DNA of 64,000 bases. It comes from an uncultured Paraprevotella sp. (GTDB lineage Bacteria; Bacteroidota; Bacteroidia; Bacteroidales; Bacteroidaceae). Below, one piece after another: positions 1 through 9,975 of the stretch. The DNA is taken from the NCBI GenBank assembly GCA_900546665.1, contig URDY01000008.1:71397-135396 (forward strand), written 5' to 3'. The notes under the pieces were generated by a model that was not told the origin of the DNA, did not search any database, and was given only the letters and a program-made list of their open reading frames with translations. The position numbers were made by a program, and so were the translations under genes. Numbering within the stretch: the first letter of the stretch is position 1; each line of letters opens with the position of its first letter.

Positions 1-33
1 AATATCCTTACTTACTTGCTCAAAAAGTGCCAT
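1..33 (-). CDS. GatB/YqeY-domain protein, N-terminal 11 codons only
   Basis: An ATG on the minus strand at position 33 opens a frame to the window edge reading MALFEQVSKDI, which resembles the N-terminus of Bacteroidales GatB/YqeY-domain proteins (small helical proteins related to the tRNA-binding tail of the GatB amidotransferase subunit). It starts 22 bp after the ftsZ stop, and a YqeY-type gene is the usual neighbour downstream of ftsZ in this order. Only 11 residues are visible, so the call leans on gene order. Confidence 0.6.
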   Translation of the reverse strand, partial: MALFEQVSKDI

Positions 34-55
34 AATCTTATATTTTTATATTAAA

Positions 56-1375
56 TTAAAATACAATTGTCGCCTGTTCTCCATTCTGAACTTCATTCTC
101 ACCATTTTGCTGTTCTGACAGTTCTTCTTCAGTCGTAGCCTTGCTTTTAATTGTGGCAAGAACTTCTCTGCTACGTTTATAAGTCGGACTGGTTTCTACT
201 GAAGAAATGATATCATCATTATCCAGATCATCCTGTCCAAATATATAGACATGATGACGACGTTTGGTATAACGCTGATTTTCTCCGTCTTTATAGAACT
301 TGGAACGTCGATCATGCTTGCGTGCCTCAATCTCTTCCTGTTGTGCTCTTTTCTCAGCCTCCTCCTGCGAATGTTGCAGATTATCCATACCTGGCACATG
401 TTCCAATCCGAATCCAGTAGCCAATACTGTAATCTTTACCTTCTTCTCCAAAGTAGAATCTGTAGCCAGACCGAACTTGGTTTCTACATCAGAACCAAAC
501 TTACTCATAAATTCATGAACTTCATTCATTTCCTCCATCGTAAGCTGATCACTTTCTTCTTTGTCACAGAAAGAAATACTCAAAAGAACTTTCTTGGAAT
601 TGAATATATCATTATTGTTAAGCAACGGTGAGTGAAGAGCACCTTCAATAGCTTGTCTGACACGTCCTTCACCCTCTCCATATCCGGTACTCATGATTGC
701 AACACCTCCGTCCTTCAAAACGGTTGTCACATCCTGAAAGTCCAGATTGACAATACCATGTACCGTAATAATCTCAGCAATACTTTTTGCCGCTACAGAC
801 AGAGTATCGTCAGCTTTGGCAAAAGCATTCAATACGGTCAGCTCAGGATAAATTTCACGCAAGCGCTCATTATTGATCACCAACAGTGCATCTACATGCT
901 TGGAAATCTCCTCTACACCATCCAATGCCTGGTCAATCTTCTTATTGCCTTCAAATATAAACGGGATTGTGACAATACCGACTGTCAATATACCCATTTC
1001 CTTTGCGCATTGCGCTATAATAGGTGCAGCTCCGGTACCCGTACCTCCACCCATACCGGCTGTAATAAAGACCATACGTGTTCCGTCATTCAACATCTTA
1101 CGTATATCATCTATACTTTCCAAGGCAGCCTGACGCGCACGCTCAGGTCTGTTTCCGGCTCCAAGACCTTCTGTACCCAATTGCAGGCGAGTCGGTATAG
1201 GAGAGTCACTCAGAGCCTGATTATCCGTATTGCATAGAACGAAACTCACATCATGAATTCCTTCCTTATACATGTGGTTAACCGCATTACCGCCACCGCC
1301 ACCAACGCCTATTACCTTAATTATACTTGGGCTGTTTGTCTTGAGATTAAACTGTATACCGTTTCCTTCATCCAT
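56..1375 (-). CDS. ftsZ: Cell division protein FtsZ
   Basis: Tubulin-like GTPase of 439 residues that polymerises at mid-cell and organises the division machinery. The N-terminal glycine-rich loop (IGVGGGGGNAVNHM, about residues 22-35) and the tubulin signature GGGTGTG (about residue 110) are intact, followed by the activation domain (VLLSISF, VLATGFG). A basic/charged linker (about 335-375) leads to VETSPTYKR near residue 394, which may be the conserved C-terminal peptide that binds FtsA, but here it is followed by about 40 more hydrophilic residues, a longer tail than in most bacteria. It ends the dcw gene string, 24 bp downstream of ftsA. Confidence 0.97.
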   Translation of the reverse strand: MDEGNGIQFNLKTNSPSIIKVIGVGGGGGNAVNHMYKEGIHDVSFVLCNTDNQALSDSPIPTRLQLGTEGLGAGNRPERARQAALESIDDIRKMLNDGTRMVFITAGMGGGTGTGAAPIIAQCAKEMGILTVGIVTIPFIFEGNKKIDQALDGVEEISKHVDALLVINNERLREIYPELTVLNAFAKADDTLSVAAKSIAEIITVHGIVNLDFQDVTTVLKDGGVAIMSTGYGEGEGRVRQAIEGALHSPLLNNNDIFNSKKVLLSISFCDKEESDQLTMEEMNEVHEFMSKFGSDVETKFGLATDSTLEKKVKITVLATGFGLEHVPGMDNLQHSQEEAEKRAQQEEIEARKHDRRSKFYKDGENQRYTKRRHHVYIFGQDDLDNDDIISSVETSPTYKRSREVLATIKSKATTEEELSEQQNGENEVQNGEQATIVF

Positions 1376-1399
1376 AATTATCTATAATTTAGCCTGTTT

Positions 1400-2767
1400 T
1401 TATTCTTCATCCACCATTTTCCGGGAAATATCACTGATCGTTTTAAACACTCTTGAGAAGAAACCTGGCTTGGATTTACGTTTGGGTTCCTCTTCTTCCG
1501 GTTTGGTTTCTTCCTTTGATGTGTCGTTATCTGTATTTTCCGTCACATTATCTATTATAACAACTTCCTCTTCGATTTCGGGTTCCTTTTCTTCGACCTT
1601 TTCTTCTACGACATTGAAGCGTACACACGCCTGTGTACCTTTACTCAACAATGAAATCATGGCATTGGCTGTCCCGTCCTTGACAATCTGATCTGGACGT
1701 TCTGTTTCAAAAGGTATATTGACAATACGGGCAAAACGCACCTTATCCAATCCCATCCGATTCATAATGGCACGATCCATATTCTTCATATTGGCACCTC
1801 CACCTGTTATCACCATACCTGCAATCAGTTTATCACGATAACCACTTTGACAGATTTGTTCCCAAACATTGCCAAGGATTTCTTCCATACGGGCTTCTAC
1901 CACTTCAACCAGTTCTCTGGTCTCAATCGTTCTTTCACTGCCAGATGTAGTCTTGACAACTCCTTCAGCACGCTGTTCTGAATAGGCCGTTCCATACTCA
2001 AATTTCAGTCGTTCCGCCTCCTCTTCTTCAACACGCAAAGAACAGATATCCAAAGTCACATTATTTCCGCCCAAAGGTATAACTGCAAGATGACGGAGCA
2101 CGTTATTCTTATATATAGCTACAGTTGTCAGATCGGCCCCAAAATCAACCAAAACACATCCTGAACGTCTCTCTGTATCTGTCAGGACACTGTCTGCCTG
2201 GGCCAAAGGAGTAATAAAATAGCCTGCAATCTCCAAATCAGCTGCTTCTACGCACTTACGTACGTATTCCTTTATTGTTGTCCGTGCAATCACATTCAGG
2301 AAACGTCCTTCCAACTGATTGCTCAAAATGCCTACAGGATCCAAAGTCAGTTCTGCTCCGATACGATATTCCTGAGGAACAACCTCCAATATCTCATAAT
2401 CAGGGTAAACGGTTTCCTTATTAGATTCACACAAGCCGTCGACGAGATCGGAAGAAATGACAATTTTGGTATCCAGCTGTCTGGATACTACATTTTTGAC
2501 CGTACGAAGAGATTTTCCATTCAGTCCGACATATACCTTTACTACCTCCAGATCTAAATCTGACTCCAGTTTCTGGACAATCCGCTTTAAACATAAAACC
2601 GTTTTGTCCATATTGTATATTACTCCCTTACGTATACAATTCTTGGCATCTTCCTGTACAACATCTAATATATGAATTGTCCCGTCCAAATTCCTGCAAC
2701 CAGCAATTCCCCTTATCTTTGAAGAACCGAACTCTATTGCAACCATTATTTCTTTCTCTGCAGCCAT
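1400..2767 (-). CDS. ftsA: Cell division protein FtsA
   Basis: Actin-family ATPase that anchors FtsZ filaments to the membrane. The sequence shows the phosphate-1 region VAIEFGSSKIRG, the 1C/SHS2 segment, VLVDFGADLTTVAIY (phosphate-2) and ITGGGANMKNM (adenosine motif). The C-terminus has an acidic linker (EEKVEEKEPEIEEE) and a basic/hydrophobic end (KPGFFSRVFKTISDI) fitting the membrane-targeting amphipathic helix. I place the start at the ATG at 2767 (455 aa, MAAEKEIM), 10 bp after the ftsQ stop; an upstream start at 2809 would add 14 residues overlapping ftsQ and is less likely. Confidence 0.96.
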   Translation of the reverse strand: MAAEKEIMVAIEFGSSKIRGIAGCRNLDGTIHILDVVQEDAKNCIRKGVIYNMDKTVLCLKRIVQKLESDLDLEVVKVYVGLNGKSLRTVKNVVSRQLDTKIVISSDLVDGLCESNKETVYPDYEILEVVPQEYRIGAELTLDPVGILSNQLEGRFLNVIARTTIKEYVRKCVEAADLEIAGYFITPLAQADSVLTDTERRSGCVLVDFGADLTTVAIYKNNVLRHLAVIPLGGNNVTLDICSLRVEEEEAERLKFEYGTAYSEQRAEGVVKTTSGSERTIETRELVEVVEARMEEILGNVWEQICQSGYRDKLIAGMVITGGGANMKNMDRAIMNRMGLDKVRFARIVNIPFETERPDQIVKDGTANAMISLLSKGTQACVRFNVVEEKVEEKEPEIEEEVVIIDNVTENTDNDTSKEETKPEEEEPKRKSKPGFFSRVFKTISDISRKMVDEE

Positions 2768-2777
2768 ATCTCTAGTT

Positions 2778-3509
2778 TTATTTTTTTTTGCAAATAATTT
2801 GGTTATCATATTCCAGATTAACCATAGAATATTTATTCCATCCCGCCTTATTCAACCCCTCTGTATAGAACTTTTTCATTCTGTCTAACTTGTTCTGGAT
2901 GTTGGTCGGACTACCCAAATAGATAATATGTTCACCTACCAGCGGAATAAGTTCCACATTTCCGCTTTCCAACACATTTATCTGCTGAATCTGTTGTCGC
3001 CAAAACGGATCATCAGCTATAAATCGGCCCAATATCATCAGATTCTTACGCGCAAAATCCGGTGTAACACGACCGGTCACTACCACCAGATGAGCTGCAT
3101 AAGATGATTTCGGCATTTGTTTCCCATGCCGGTCCAAATAATAATTATCACCATTGGCCGACATCACATGCAGTATCGGACATCGCTGACTGACTTCCAG
3201 ACAGACTTTACCTCCCGGTGTCTTATAACATGTAATCTGTTCTATATATTTATTCTTCAACAGACAGGATTCTATCTTATTCAGGTCGATTTGCTCCATT
3301 TTAAGACCTACCGGATCTATCTTTTCCTTTTTCAGCAGGTTCAAAATGTCATTTTCCTGCAAGAAACCTGTCTGCAAGCTATCATTTATCATTATTTCCA
3401 CGCCATCGCATACCATGCCCTTCTCAGGCTTGTTCAAGACTGTGACTGCAGCAATCCAATAAGCTGCCACTCCTAATACAATGATACCAATGACTATTTT
3501 TTTCAGCAT
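2778..3509 (-). CDS. ftsQ: Cell division protein FtsQ/DivIB
   Basis: Bitopic divisome protein of 243 residues that joins FtsL and FtsB-type partners to FtsW/FtsI. It has one N-terminal membrane helix (about residues 4-25) and a periplasmic part starting with a POTRA-like segment (about 45-110), followed by the FtsQ beta domain. Sequence identity of this family is low, so the assignment rests on topology, size and its place between murC and ftsA. Its start overlaps the murC end by 7 bp, implying translational coupling. Confidence 0.92.
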   Translation of the reverse strand: MLKKIVIGIIVLGVAAYWIAAVTVLNKPEKGMVCDGVEIMINDSLQTGFLQENDILNLLKKEKIDPVGLKMEQIDLNKIESCLLKNKYIEQITCYKTPGGKVCLEVSQRCPILHVMSANGDNYYLDRHGKQMPKSSYAAHLVVVTGRVTPDFARKNLMILGRFIADDPFWRQQIQQINVLESGNVELIPLVGEHIIYLGSPTNIQNKLDRMKKFYTEGLNKAGWNKYSMVNLEYDNQIICKKK

Positions 3510-4882
3510 TTCTTCTTCAATATTTCTGTTATTTGAGCCGCATACGATTCTATATCACCTGCTCCCAATACAATAATGACATCCGCATCCGATTGTTCTA
3601 CCACCTTCAGGATATCTTCCTTATGACACAACTGTTTTTCAACTCCCGGATCCAGATTGTCATAAATCAGTTTAGATGTCACTCCCGGTATAGGAAGTTC
3701 ACGGGCAGGATAAATATCCACCAAGACCACCTCGTCAAGCAAGGACAGACTCTTCGCAAAATCCTGATAAAAGTCTCTTGTCCGCGTATACAAATGCGGT
3801 TGGAATATAGCCATGATCTTTTTATCCTGATATAACTCACGAATTGAGATCACACTCTGACGGATCTCCTCCGGATGATGAGCATAATCTGTCAGGAAAG
3901 CCCTGTTTTCGGTTCTCAGTTTAAAATCAAAACGACGATCTACCCCACTGAAAGAAGCCATTGCCGTTCTGATTTCGTCCTCGGTAGCACCTGCTATCTG
4001 TGCCAAAGCCATAGCAGCAATTCCATTTTCTATATTGATGCTGACAGGTACCCCCAACTGAATATTCGGAATATTTCCTAACGGTGATATCAGATCAAAA
4101 CGGATTTCTCCATTACCGATCCGTACATTTTCTGCTCTGAAATCTCCTTTATCCCGACTATAAGTATATACCGTTACCCCATCTTGCACACGAGGCTGCA
4201 TTTCCAGGCCTTCATGCCATATCAGATAACCATCCGGACGAATCAGGGAACTGTATTTGCTGAAGCTCTCCAAATAAGCCTCTTTTGTACCGTAAATATC
4301 CAGATGATCTGCATCGGTAGCCGTAATGACCGACGCATAAGGTGTCAGCCAATGGAAAGAGCGGTCAAATTCATCTGCTTCTATCACCACATAATCACTT
4401 TGTGAGGAAAGAATATAATTTGTACCATAATTTTTGGTAATTCCACCAAGAAAGGCATTACAGTCAACATGGCTCTGATGGAGAATATGTGCCGCCATGG
4501 ATGAAGTTGTCGTCTTACCATGTGTACCAGCAACGCATAACCCCTTATGTGAACGAGTCAGGGTACCTAACACCTGGGCCCGTTTCTCTATTTCAAATCC
4601 CGTCTGACGGAAATAGACAAGCTCTTTATGCTCTTCCGGAATTGCAGGCGTATAGACTACGAGACAATTCGTTTTATCCTTGAATACATCCGGAATTGCA
4701 GCCACATCCTCAACATAGTGTATCCATGCGCCTTCTGCTTCCAGACGTTCGGTCAAATCACTTGCAACCTTATCATATCCTCCAACGGCATATCCTTTTT
4801 GCAAAAAATAACGAGCTATGGCACTCATGCCGATACCTCCAATTCCAACAAAATAAACTGCCTTAATATCTTTCAGTTCCAT
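3503..4882 (-). CDS. murC: UDP-N-acetylmuramate-L-alanine ligase MurC
   Basis: ATP-dependent cytoplasmic ligase that adds L-Ala to UDP-MurNAc, the first amino acid of the peptidoglycan stem peptide. 459 residues with the UDP-binding Rossmann start (YFVGIGGIGMSAIA), the Mur-ligase P-loop AGTHGKTTTSSM (about residues 119-130), and the C-terminal domain motif DYAHHPEEI. The start codon overlaps the murG stop by one base (TAATG). Confidence 0.97.
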   Translation of the reverse strand: MELKDIKAVYFVGIGGIGMSAIARYFLQKGYAVGGYDKVASDLTERLEAEGAWIHYVEDVAAIPDVFKDKTNCLVVYTPAIPEEHKELVYFRQTGFEIEKRAQVLGTLTRSHKGLCVAGTHGKTTTSSMAAHILHQSHVDCNAFLGGITKNYGTNYILSSQSDYVVIEADEFDRSFHWLTPYASVITATDADHLDIYGTKEAYLESFSKYSSLIRPDGYLIWHEGLEMQPRVQDGVTVYTYSRDKGDFRAENVRIGNGEIRFDLISPLGNIPNIQLGVPVSINIENGIAAMALAQIAGATEDEIRTAMASFSGVDRRFDFKLRTENRAFLTDYAHHPEEIRQSVISIRELYQDKKIMAIFQPHLYTRTRDFYQDFAKSLSLLDEVVLVDIYPARELPIPGVTSKLIYDNLDPGVEKQLCHKEDILKVVEQSDADVIIVLGAGDIESYAAQITEILKKKC

Positions 4883-6012
4883 TATTGTTTTTTCCTTTCT
4901 CTATAAGCTTTTGCCAGTTTATAAACTTCTTCTGCGATCTTATCTGCCGAATTAAGAAAAGCCATACCCTTGATATGCAGGCTCAGATCGCTCAACACCT
5001 TTTCCTCTTTTACCGTATCTATGGCCAAATTAATCAGTTTCTCTTTCGCTTCAGCATCTTTCACATATAAAGCCGCATTCTTGTTTACCAACGCCAATGC
5101 GTTTTTAGTCTGATGATCCTCTGCCACGTTTGGTGAAGGCACTAATATAGCCGGTTTGCCAAGCAGACATAATTCTGAGATACTGCTTGCACCCGCACGT
5201 GATATAACCAGATCCGCAGCAGCATAGGCATCTTCCATGCTTGAAATGAAATCTGTCACAAAAAGATTGGATGGTTTACCTTTCTCCTTCAGAACATTCT
5301 GTATCTGTTCAAAATAATATCCTCCGGTCTGCCATATAAACTGGATACCGGATGACGCTATTTCATCTAAATGTGTCAACACACTTTCATTCAGAGTCCG
5401 CGCTCCAAGACTTCCTCCAATCAGCAATACGGTCTTACGATCTGTCTGTAGACCAAACGCAGCCAATGCCTCTGCACGCGAACGTGTATTGGACAACAGG
5501 CCTTGTCTGACCGGATTTCCGGTCATAATGATCTTTTCTTTCGGGAAGAAACGCTCCATGCCTTCATAGGCCACACAAATCTTGTCTGCTCCTTTTGCCA
5601 ACAGTTTATTTGTCACTCCGGCATAAGAATTCTGTTCCTGAATCAATGTCGGAATACCCATGGCTGCTGCCATATTCAGAGTCGGTCCACTGGCATAGCC
5701 TCCTACACCGACAGCCACCATCGGCTTAAAATCACGTATAATAGACTTGGCCATCCGACGGCTTTTCCATATCTTAAACAGAACTGCTATATTCTTCAGC
5801 AGATGCTTACGGTCAAAACCACAAATAGGCAGAGCCTTGATCGGATAACCAGCAGCTGGTACACGTTTCATTTCCATTCTTCCTTCAGCTCCCACAAACA
5901 GTATTTTTGCTTCGGGATGCTGCGCTTTTATAGCATTTGCGATAGAAATTGCCGGAAAAATATGACCACCGGTTCCACCTCCGCTGACAATGACTCTCAA
6001 CTCTTCTTCCAT
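4882..6012 (-). CDS. murG: UDP-GlcNAc:lipid I GlcNAc transferase MurG
   Basis: GT28 glycosyltransferase that makes lipid II on the inner face of the membrane. 376 residues; the donor-side G-loop GGGTGGHIFPA (about 10-20), a second G-loop LIGGSLGARTLN near 200, and the UDP-GlcNAc binding region VISRAGASSISELCLLGKPAILVP near 270 are visible in order. It follows ftsW after a 103-bp gap that contains a possible internal promoter. Confidence 0.97.
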   Translation of the reverse strand: MEEELRVIVSGGGTGGHIFPAISIANAIKAQHPEAKILFVGAEGRMEMKRVPAAGYPIKALPICGFDRKHLLKNIAVLFKIWKSRRMAKSIIRDFKPMVAVGVGGYASGPTLNMAAAMGIPTLIQEQNSYAGVTNKLLAKGADKICVAYEGMERFFPKEKIIMTGNPVRQGLLSNTRSRAEALAAFGLQTDRKTVLLIGGSLGARTLNESVLTHLDEIASSGIQFIWQTGGYYFEQIQNVLKEKGKPSNLFVTDFISSMEDAYAAADLVISRAGASSISELCLLGKPAILVPSPNVAEDHQTKNALALVNKNAALYVKDAEAKEKLINLAIDTVKEEKVLSDLSLHIKGMAFLNSADKIAEEVYKLAKAYRERKKQ

Positions 6013-6038
6013 AATTGATTTATAATATATATTCTAGG

Positions 6039-6046
6039 CAAAAGTA
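6039..6046 (-). promoter_or_regulatory. Possible internal promoter before murG
   Basis: TACTTTTG on the minus strand matches the Bacteroidota -7 box TAnnTTTG and lies about 27 bp before the murG start, in the only sizeable gap (103 bp) in the dcw string. No clear TTTG is present at -33, so this could be chance. Confidence 0.35.
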
Positions 6047-6115
6047 GTAATAAATATCCTATTTCTACCTTTTTTATAGTCTTTTTATTTTTTTATGACT
6101 TTTATAAGCCTAATA

Positions 6116-7327
6116 TCAGGGCATCGCCAATTCGTCTGTCACCTCTTCACTCTTTTTCGCAGAACGACTTATACTTAAGATGATGCCGATATATGCACAG
6201 TTGATCATTGTTGAAGTTCCGCCCTTACTGATTAACGGCAACGGCTGTCCTGTAACAGGAAAAACTCCCACAGCCACTGCCATGTTGACAAGTGCCTGTA
6301 TAACGAGCATCAGTGCCAGTCCCATCACCAGAAAGGCTGGAAAATTACGTTCACAACGGTTAGCAATTCGTGCTGACCGAAATAGCAGGACAATATAAAG
6401 GAACATGACGAAAGTGCCCCCGAAAAGCCCCAGTTCTTCTATAATGATAGCATAAATAAAGTCTGAAAATGGCTGCGGCAGGAAGTCACGCTCTATAGAG
6501 TTTCCCGGACCACGCCCCACTACATTACAAGTGGCTATCGCTATTTTAGCATGTGCAGTCTGCAAGTTTTTACTGATATCATAGGATTTGGCGTCCACAT
6601 CCCCTTCATCCTGGGCTTTCATACGATTGGCCCATGTCGGTACACGGTGCATACCCGGCATCTTGCCTATTGCTCCCAACGTTTCATCGGATGCCATGGT
6701 CAGGAATGAGAAAAAACTGGTCGCAGCAATAACCAGTACTCCAACCAGCAACCCCAACTGTTTCCATGGAATACCGCCTATAAACATCATGATCAGAATG
6801 ACCAGGAATGTCATGGCTGCTGTTGAAAAGTTCTCTGGAGCTATAAGGCCGCAAATGATCAAGGTAATACATAAGATATAATTGAAAGCGCGCTTTTGTG
6901 CACCGGCCTCATCCCGCATACTGGAAAGGATCATGGCCGTAGCAGCGACCAATACCCCCTTAGCCAGTTCCGACGGCTGAAAAGTAATACCGGCATATTC
7001 GAACCATCTGCTGGCATTATTCACTTTTTCCGTAAACATGGTCACAATCAGCAAGAGGACTGACAGCGGCAATCCAAAGACAGGAATAAGCTTAAAATAC
7101 CGGCAATGTATCTTATGAATAACCAAGGTAGCCACAATACCGACAAGCAAGTATGACGCATGCTGTAAGACAGGTTTCCAATAAGCACCCGTCTTATAAC
7201 TCATATTACTGGAGGCACTGTAAACTTCGACAATAGAGACCATAGCCAGAAACATCAGTATGATCCATATCACCTTGTCACCTTCAAACAGACTCCATTT
7301 TTTTATTTTATTTGCCGACCAAACCAT
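6116..7327 (-). CDS. ftsW: Lipid II polymerase FtsW (SEDS family)
   Basis: SEDS-family peptidoglycan glycosyltransferase of 403 residues acting with the transpeptidase FtsI at the septum. About ten membrane helices are apparent; SEDS signature stretches include WFEYAGITFQPSELAK (with the conserved Pro-Ser-Glu) and the C-terminal GQPLPLISKGGTS. A stretch around NLQTAHAKIAIA corresponds to the QxxxAxxAIGSG region before the large loop with FLPQPFSDFIYAII. It begins 11 bp after murD, so is in the same transcript. Confidence 0.96.
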   Translation of the reverse strand: MVWSANKIKKWSLFEGDKVIWIILMFLAMVSIVEVYSASSNMSYKTGAYWKPVLQHASYLLVGIVATLVIHKIHCRYFKLIPVFGLPLSVLLLIVTMFTEKVNNASRWFEYAGITFQPSELAKGVLVAATAMILSSMRDEAGAQKRAFNYILCITLIICGLIAPENFSTAAMTFLVILIMMFIGGIPWKQLGLLVGVLVIAATSFFSFLTMASDETLGAIGKMPGMHRVPTWANRMKAQDEGDVDAKSYDISKNLQTAHAKIAIATCNVVGRGPGNSIERDFLPQPFSDFIYAIIIEELGLFGGTFVMFLYIVLLFRSARIANRCERNFPAFLVMGLALMLVIQALVNMAVAVGVFPVTGQPLPLISKGGTSTMINCAYIGIILSISRSAKKSEEVTDELAMP

Positions 7328-7338
7328 AAATTTTCATT

Positions 7339-8673
7339 TTATAAGGCCCTGACCAAAGATTTAAACTGTTCGCCACGGTCCTCCATGTTCTTAAATAAAT
7401 CAAAACTTGCACAACAAGGACTCAACAATACCGTATCACCCGGTTCTGCCATCTTATAGCAGGCTTCCACACAGTCTTTCATGCTATGCGTATCGGCTAC
7501 CGGCAATCCGAACGAATCGAAAAAGTCATGAAGCTTTTTATTGTCTGCTCCCAAATAGACCAATCCCTTACATTTCGCCTTAACCAATTCTGCTATTGCC
7601 CGATAATCATTTCCCTTGTCTTTTCCGCCCAGAATCAGGATTGTCGGTGTTGTCATGCTTTCCAAAGCATACCAGCAGGCATCTACATTCGTTGCCTTTG
7701 AATCATTAATGTATTCAACTCCTCTTACACGAGCTACTTTTTCCAAACGATGCTCCACACCCTCAAAATCACTCAGGCTTTGACGGATCACATCACTCTT
7801 GATACCTGCCAGATTAGCCGTAATACCAGCCGCCAGCGAATTATACATATTATGTTTTCCTCTCAAAGACAAAGATTCCTGCTCCATATTGAACGGAGTC
7901 GGATATTCCAATACGTACTGTCCGTCAGCGATATAACCGATCATACCCTCTTTCTTCAAAATAGAAAACGGACATTTCTTCGATTTTATACCGTACTTTT
8001 CCAACTCCTTTTGAATAATCGGATCATCATTCCAATATACAAAGGCATCATCTTCTTCCTGATTCTGAATGATTCTCATCTTGGCATCCACATAATTCTG
8101 CATACAGTTATTATATCTGTCAAGGTGATCAGGTGTGATATTCAACAATACGGCAATATTTGCTCTGAAATTATACATGTCATCCAGTTGGAAGCTGCTC
8201 AATTCTATCACATAATAGTCAAAGTTCTCTTCTGCCACCTGCAAAGCCAGACTCCGTCCTATATTACCTGCCAGACCAACATTATATCCGGCAGCCTTAA
8301 AGATATGGTAAATCAAAGAAGTCGTAGTTGTCTTACCGTTACTGCCAGTTATACATATCATTTTGGCATTGGTATAACGGCCGGCAAACTCAATTTCAGA
8401 AATTACCGGAATGCCTTTCTCACGCACTTTGACAACCATGGGAGCATCTTCCGGAATACCCGGGCTTTTGATAACCTCATCGGCATTTAAAATCAAATCT
8501 TCCGTATGGTGTCCGTCCTCCCAGCTAATACCATACTGTTCCAGCATATCTACATAACGGGGCTTGATCTTTCCCATATCGGAAACAAAGACATCAAATC
8601 CCTTTTTCAAAGCCAATACAGCTGCACCGACTCCACTCTCGGCTGCTCCCAATACTACTATTCTTTTTTTCAT
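7339..8673 (-). CDS. murD: UDP-MurNAc-L-Ala:D-Glu ligase MurD
   Basis: 444-residue cytoplasmic ligase that adds D-glutamate. N-terminal Rossmann motif VVLGAAESGVGAA, the Mur-ligase P-loop TGSNGKTTTTSL (about 109-120), NITPDHLDRY, and C-terminal YINDSKATNVDA and LSPCCASFD, all diagnostic for MurD. It starts 24 bp after mraY. Confidence 0.97.
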   Translation of the reverse strand: MKKRIVVLGAAESGVGAAVLALKKGFDVFVSDMGKIKPRYVDMLEQYGISWEDGHHTEDLILNADEVIKSPGIPEDAPMVVKVREKGIPVISEIEFAGRYTNAKMICITGSNGKTTTTSLIYHIFKAAGYNVGLAGNIGRSLALQVAEENFDYYVIELSSFQLDDMYNFRANIAVLLNITPDHLDRYNNCMQNYVDAKMRIIQNQEEDDAFVYWNDDPIIQKELEKYGIKSKKCPFSILKKEGMIGYIADGQYVLEYPTPFNMEQESLSLRGKHNMYNSLAAGITANLAGIKSDVIRQSLSDFEGVEHRLEKVARVRGVEYINDSKATNVDACWYALESMTTPTILILGGKDKGNDYRAIAELVKAKCKGLVYLGADNKKLHDFFDSFGLPVADTHSMKDCVEACYKMAEPGDTVLLSPCCASFDLFKNMEDRGEQFKSLVRAL

Positions 8674-8697
8674 AATATGTATCGTATTTTGAAATTT

Positions 8698-9963
8698 CTA
8701 CCTTATTTTTAATGTAATGATGGTCATCGCTGCTAGAATAATGGTCGCGATCCAGAAACGGACTGTCACCTTCGATTCCAACCAGCAGCCTTTTGGCCAA
8801 TTAAACAGCACCTTGACGTCCGGTGCCAGCTGTCCCGGGCGCACTCTGAACGCATCATGGATAGGCGCACGTTTGAACACTCTAAGTTTCAGTCCTTTTC
8901 TGTTACCCCACTTGGCATAATTAACCTGAAGAATCACACTCAGGCTTTCCATCAGGAATACAAAACACATCAAAGGAATCAACAATTCCTTGTGAATGAT
9001 AATAGCCGTCACTGCTATAATACCGCCTATGGCCAGACTACCGGTGTCTCCCATGAATACTTGAGCCGGATAAGCGTTATACCACAAGAAACCGATCAAT
9101 GCACCCACAAACGCACAAATAAAGATCACCAATTCTTCCGAACCTGGAATAAACATAATATTCAGATAACTGGCAAACTCTATATGGCTTGATACATAAG
9201 CCAACACGCCAAGTGCCACACCGATAATAGCCGAATTACCGGCTGCCATACCGTCCATACCGTCATTCAGATTAGACCCATTCGATACGGCCACGACCAC
9301 CAACGTGGTCATCACCACAAAAAGCACCCATCCGGCAGCTGTCTTGTATTTACCGCAGAAACTCATGATTTCCGCATAATCCAGATTGTTGTTTTTCACA
9401 AACGGAATCGTCGTCATGGTGGATTTCACCTTTTCGCTTTTGTGAACAACCACCTCTGCCGTTCCCTGTCTCTGCATGGTCACATTCTCGCGTATGACTG
9501 CATCCGGACTCAACCACAAGGTCAGACCGACAAACAGTCCAAGAACCGTCTGTCCGATCAACTTATAAATAGGACGCAAACCATCCTTCGTCACCTTCAT
9601 CTTGATATAGTCGTCCGCAAAGCCCAGAAGCCCCAGCCAGACAGTAGTCACCAACATCAGGATCATATAAATGTTACGCAAACGACCGAACAACAGACAA
9701 GGAATAATGATGGACACAATAATAATAATTCCTCCCATGGTAGGTACTCCCTTTTTTTCCACACCATAAGGGTCGATACTCTTGTCACGTTGCGCCTCAC
9801 TTACATGATGCCGTTTCATCCAACGGATAAAATATTCACCCAACCATGCTGATATAATCAGAGAAAGGATAAGAGTCAGCAATGCGCGGAAAGAAATATA
9901 AGTCCACATGTGTGAGCCTGGAATACCAAACTCATTCAAATACCTGAACAGATAATACAACAT
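8698..9963 (-). CDS. mraY: Phospho-MurNAc-pentapeptide transferase MraY
   Basis: Integral membrane enzyme that transfers phospho-MurNAc-pentapeptide to undecaprenyl phosphate, giving lipid I. 421 residues, ten membrane helices expected. Active-site motifs are present: GVPTMGGI, GFADDYIK (paired Asp), NLNDGMDGMAAG, and FMGDTGSLAIGG, ending with PIHDAFR. It carries a larger insertion after the second cytoplasmic loop (roughly residues 165-200, hydrophilic, with TEVVVHKSEKVK-like content), consistent with Bacteroidota MraY being longer than the approximately 360 residues of E. coli. Confidence 0.97.
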   Translation of the reverse strand: MLYYLFRYLNEFGIPGSHMWTYISFRALLTLILSLIISAWLGEYFIRWMKRHHVSEAQRDKSIDPYGVEKKGVPTMGGIIIIVSIIIPCLLFGRLRNIYMILMLVTTVWLGLLGFADDYIKMKVTKDGLRPIYKLIGQTVLGLFVGLTLWLSPDAVIRENVTMQRQGTAEVVVHKSEKVKSTMTTIPFVKNNNLDYAEIMSFCGKYKTAAGWVLFVVMTTLVVVAVSNGSNLNDGMDGMAAGNSAIIGVALGVLAYVSSHIEFASYLNIMFIPGSEELVIFICAFVGALIGFLWYNAYPAQVFMGDTGSLAIGGIIAVTAIIIHKELLIPLMCFVFLMESLSVILQVNYAKWGNRKGLKLRVFKRAPIHDAFRVRPGQLAPDVKVLFNWPKGCWLESKVTVRFWIATIILAAMTIITLKIR

Positions 9964-9975
9964 AATGTTTTGATT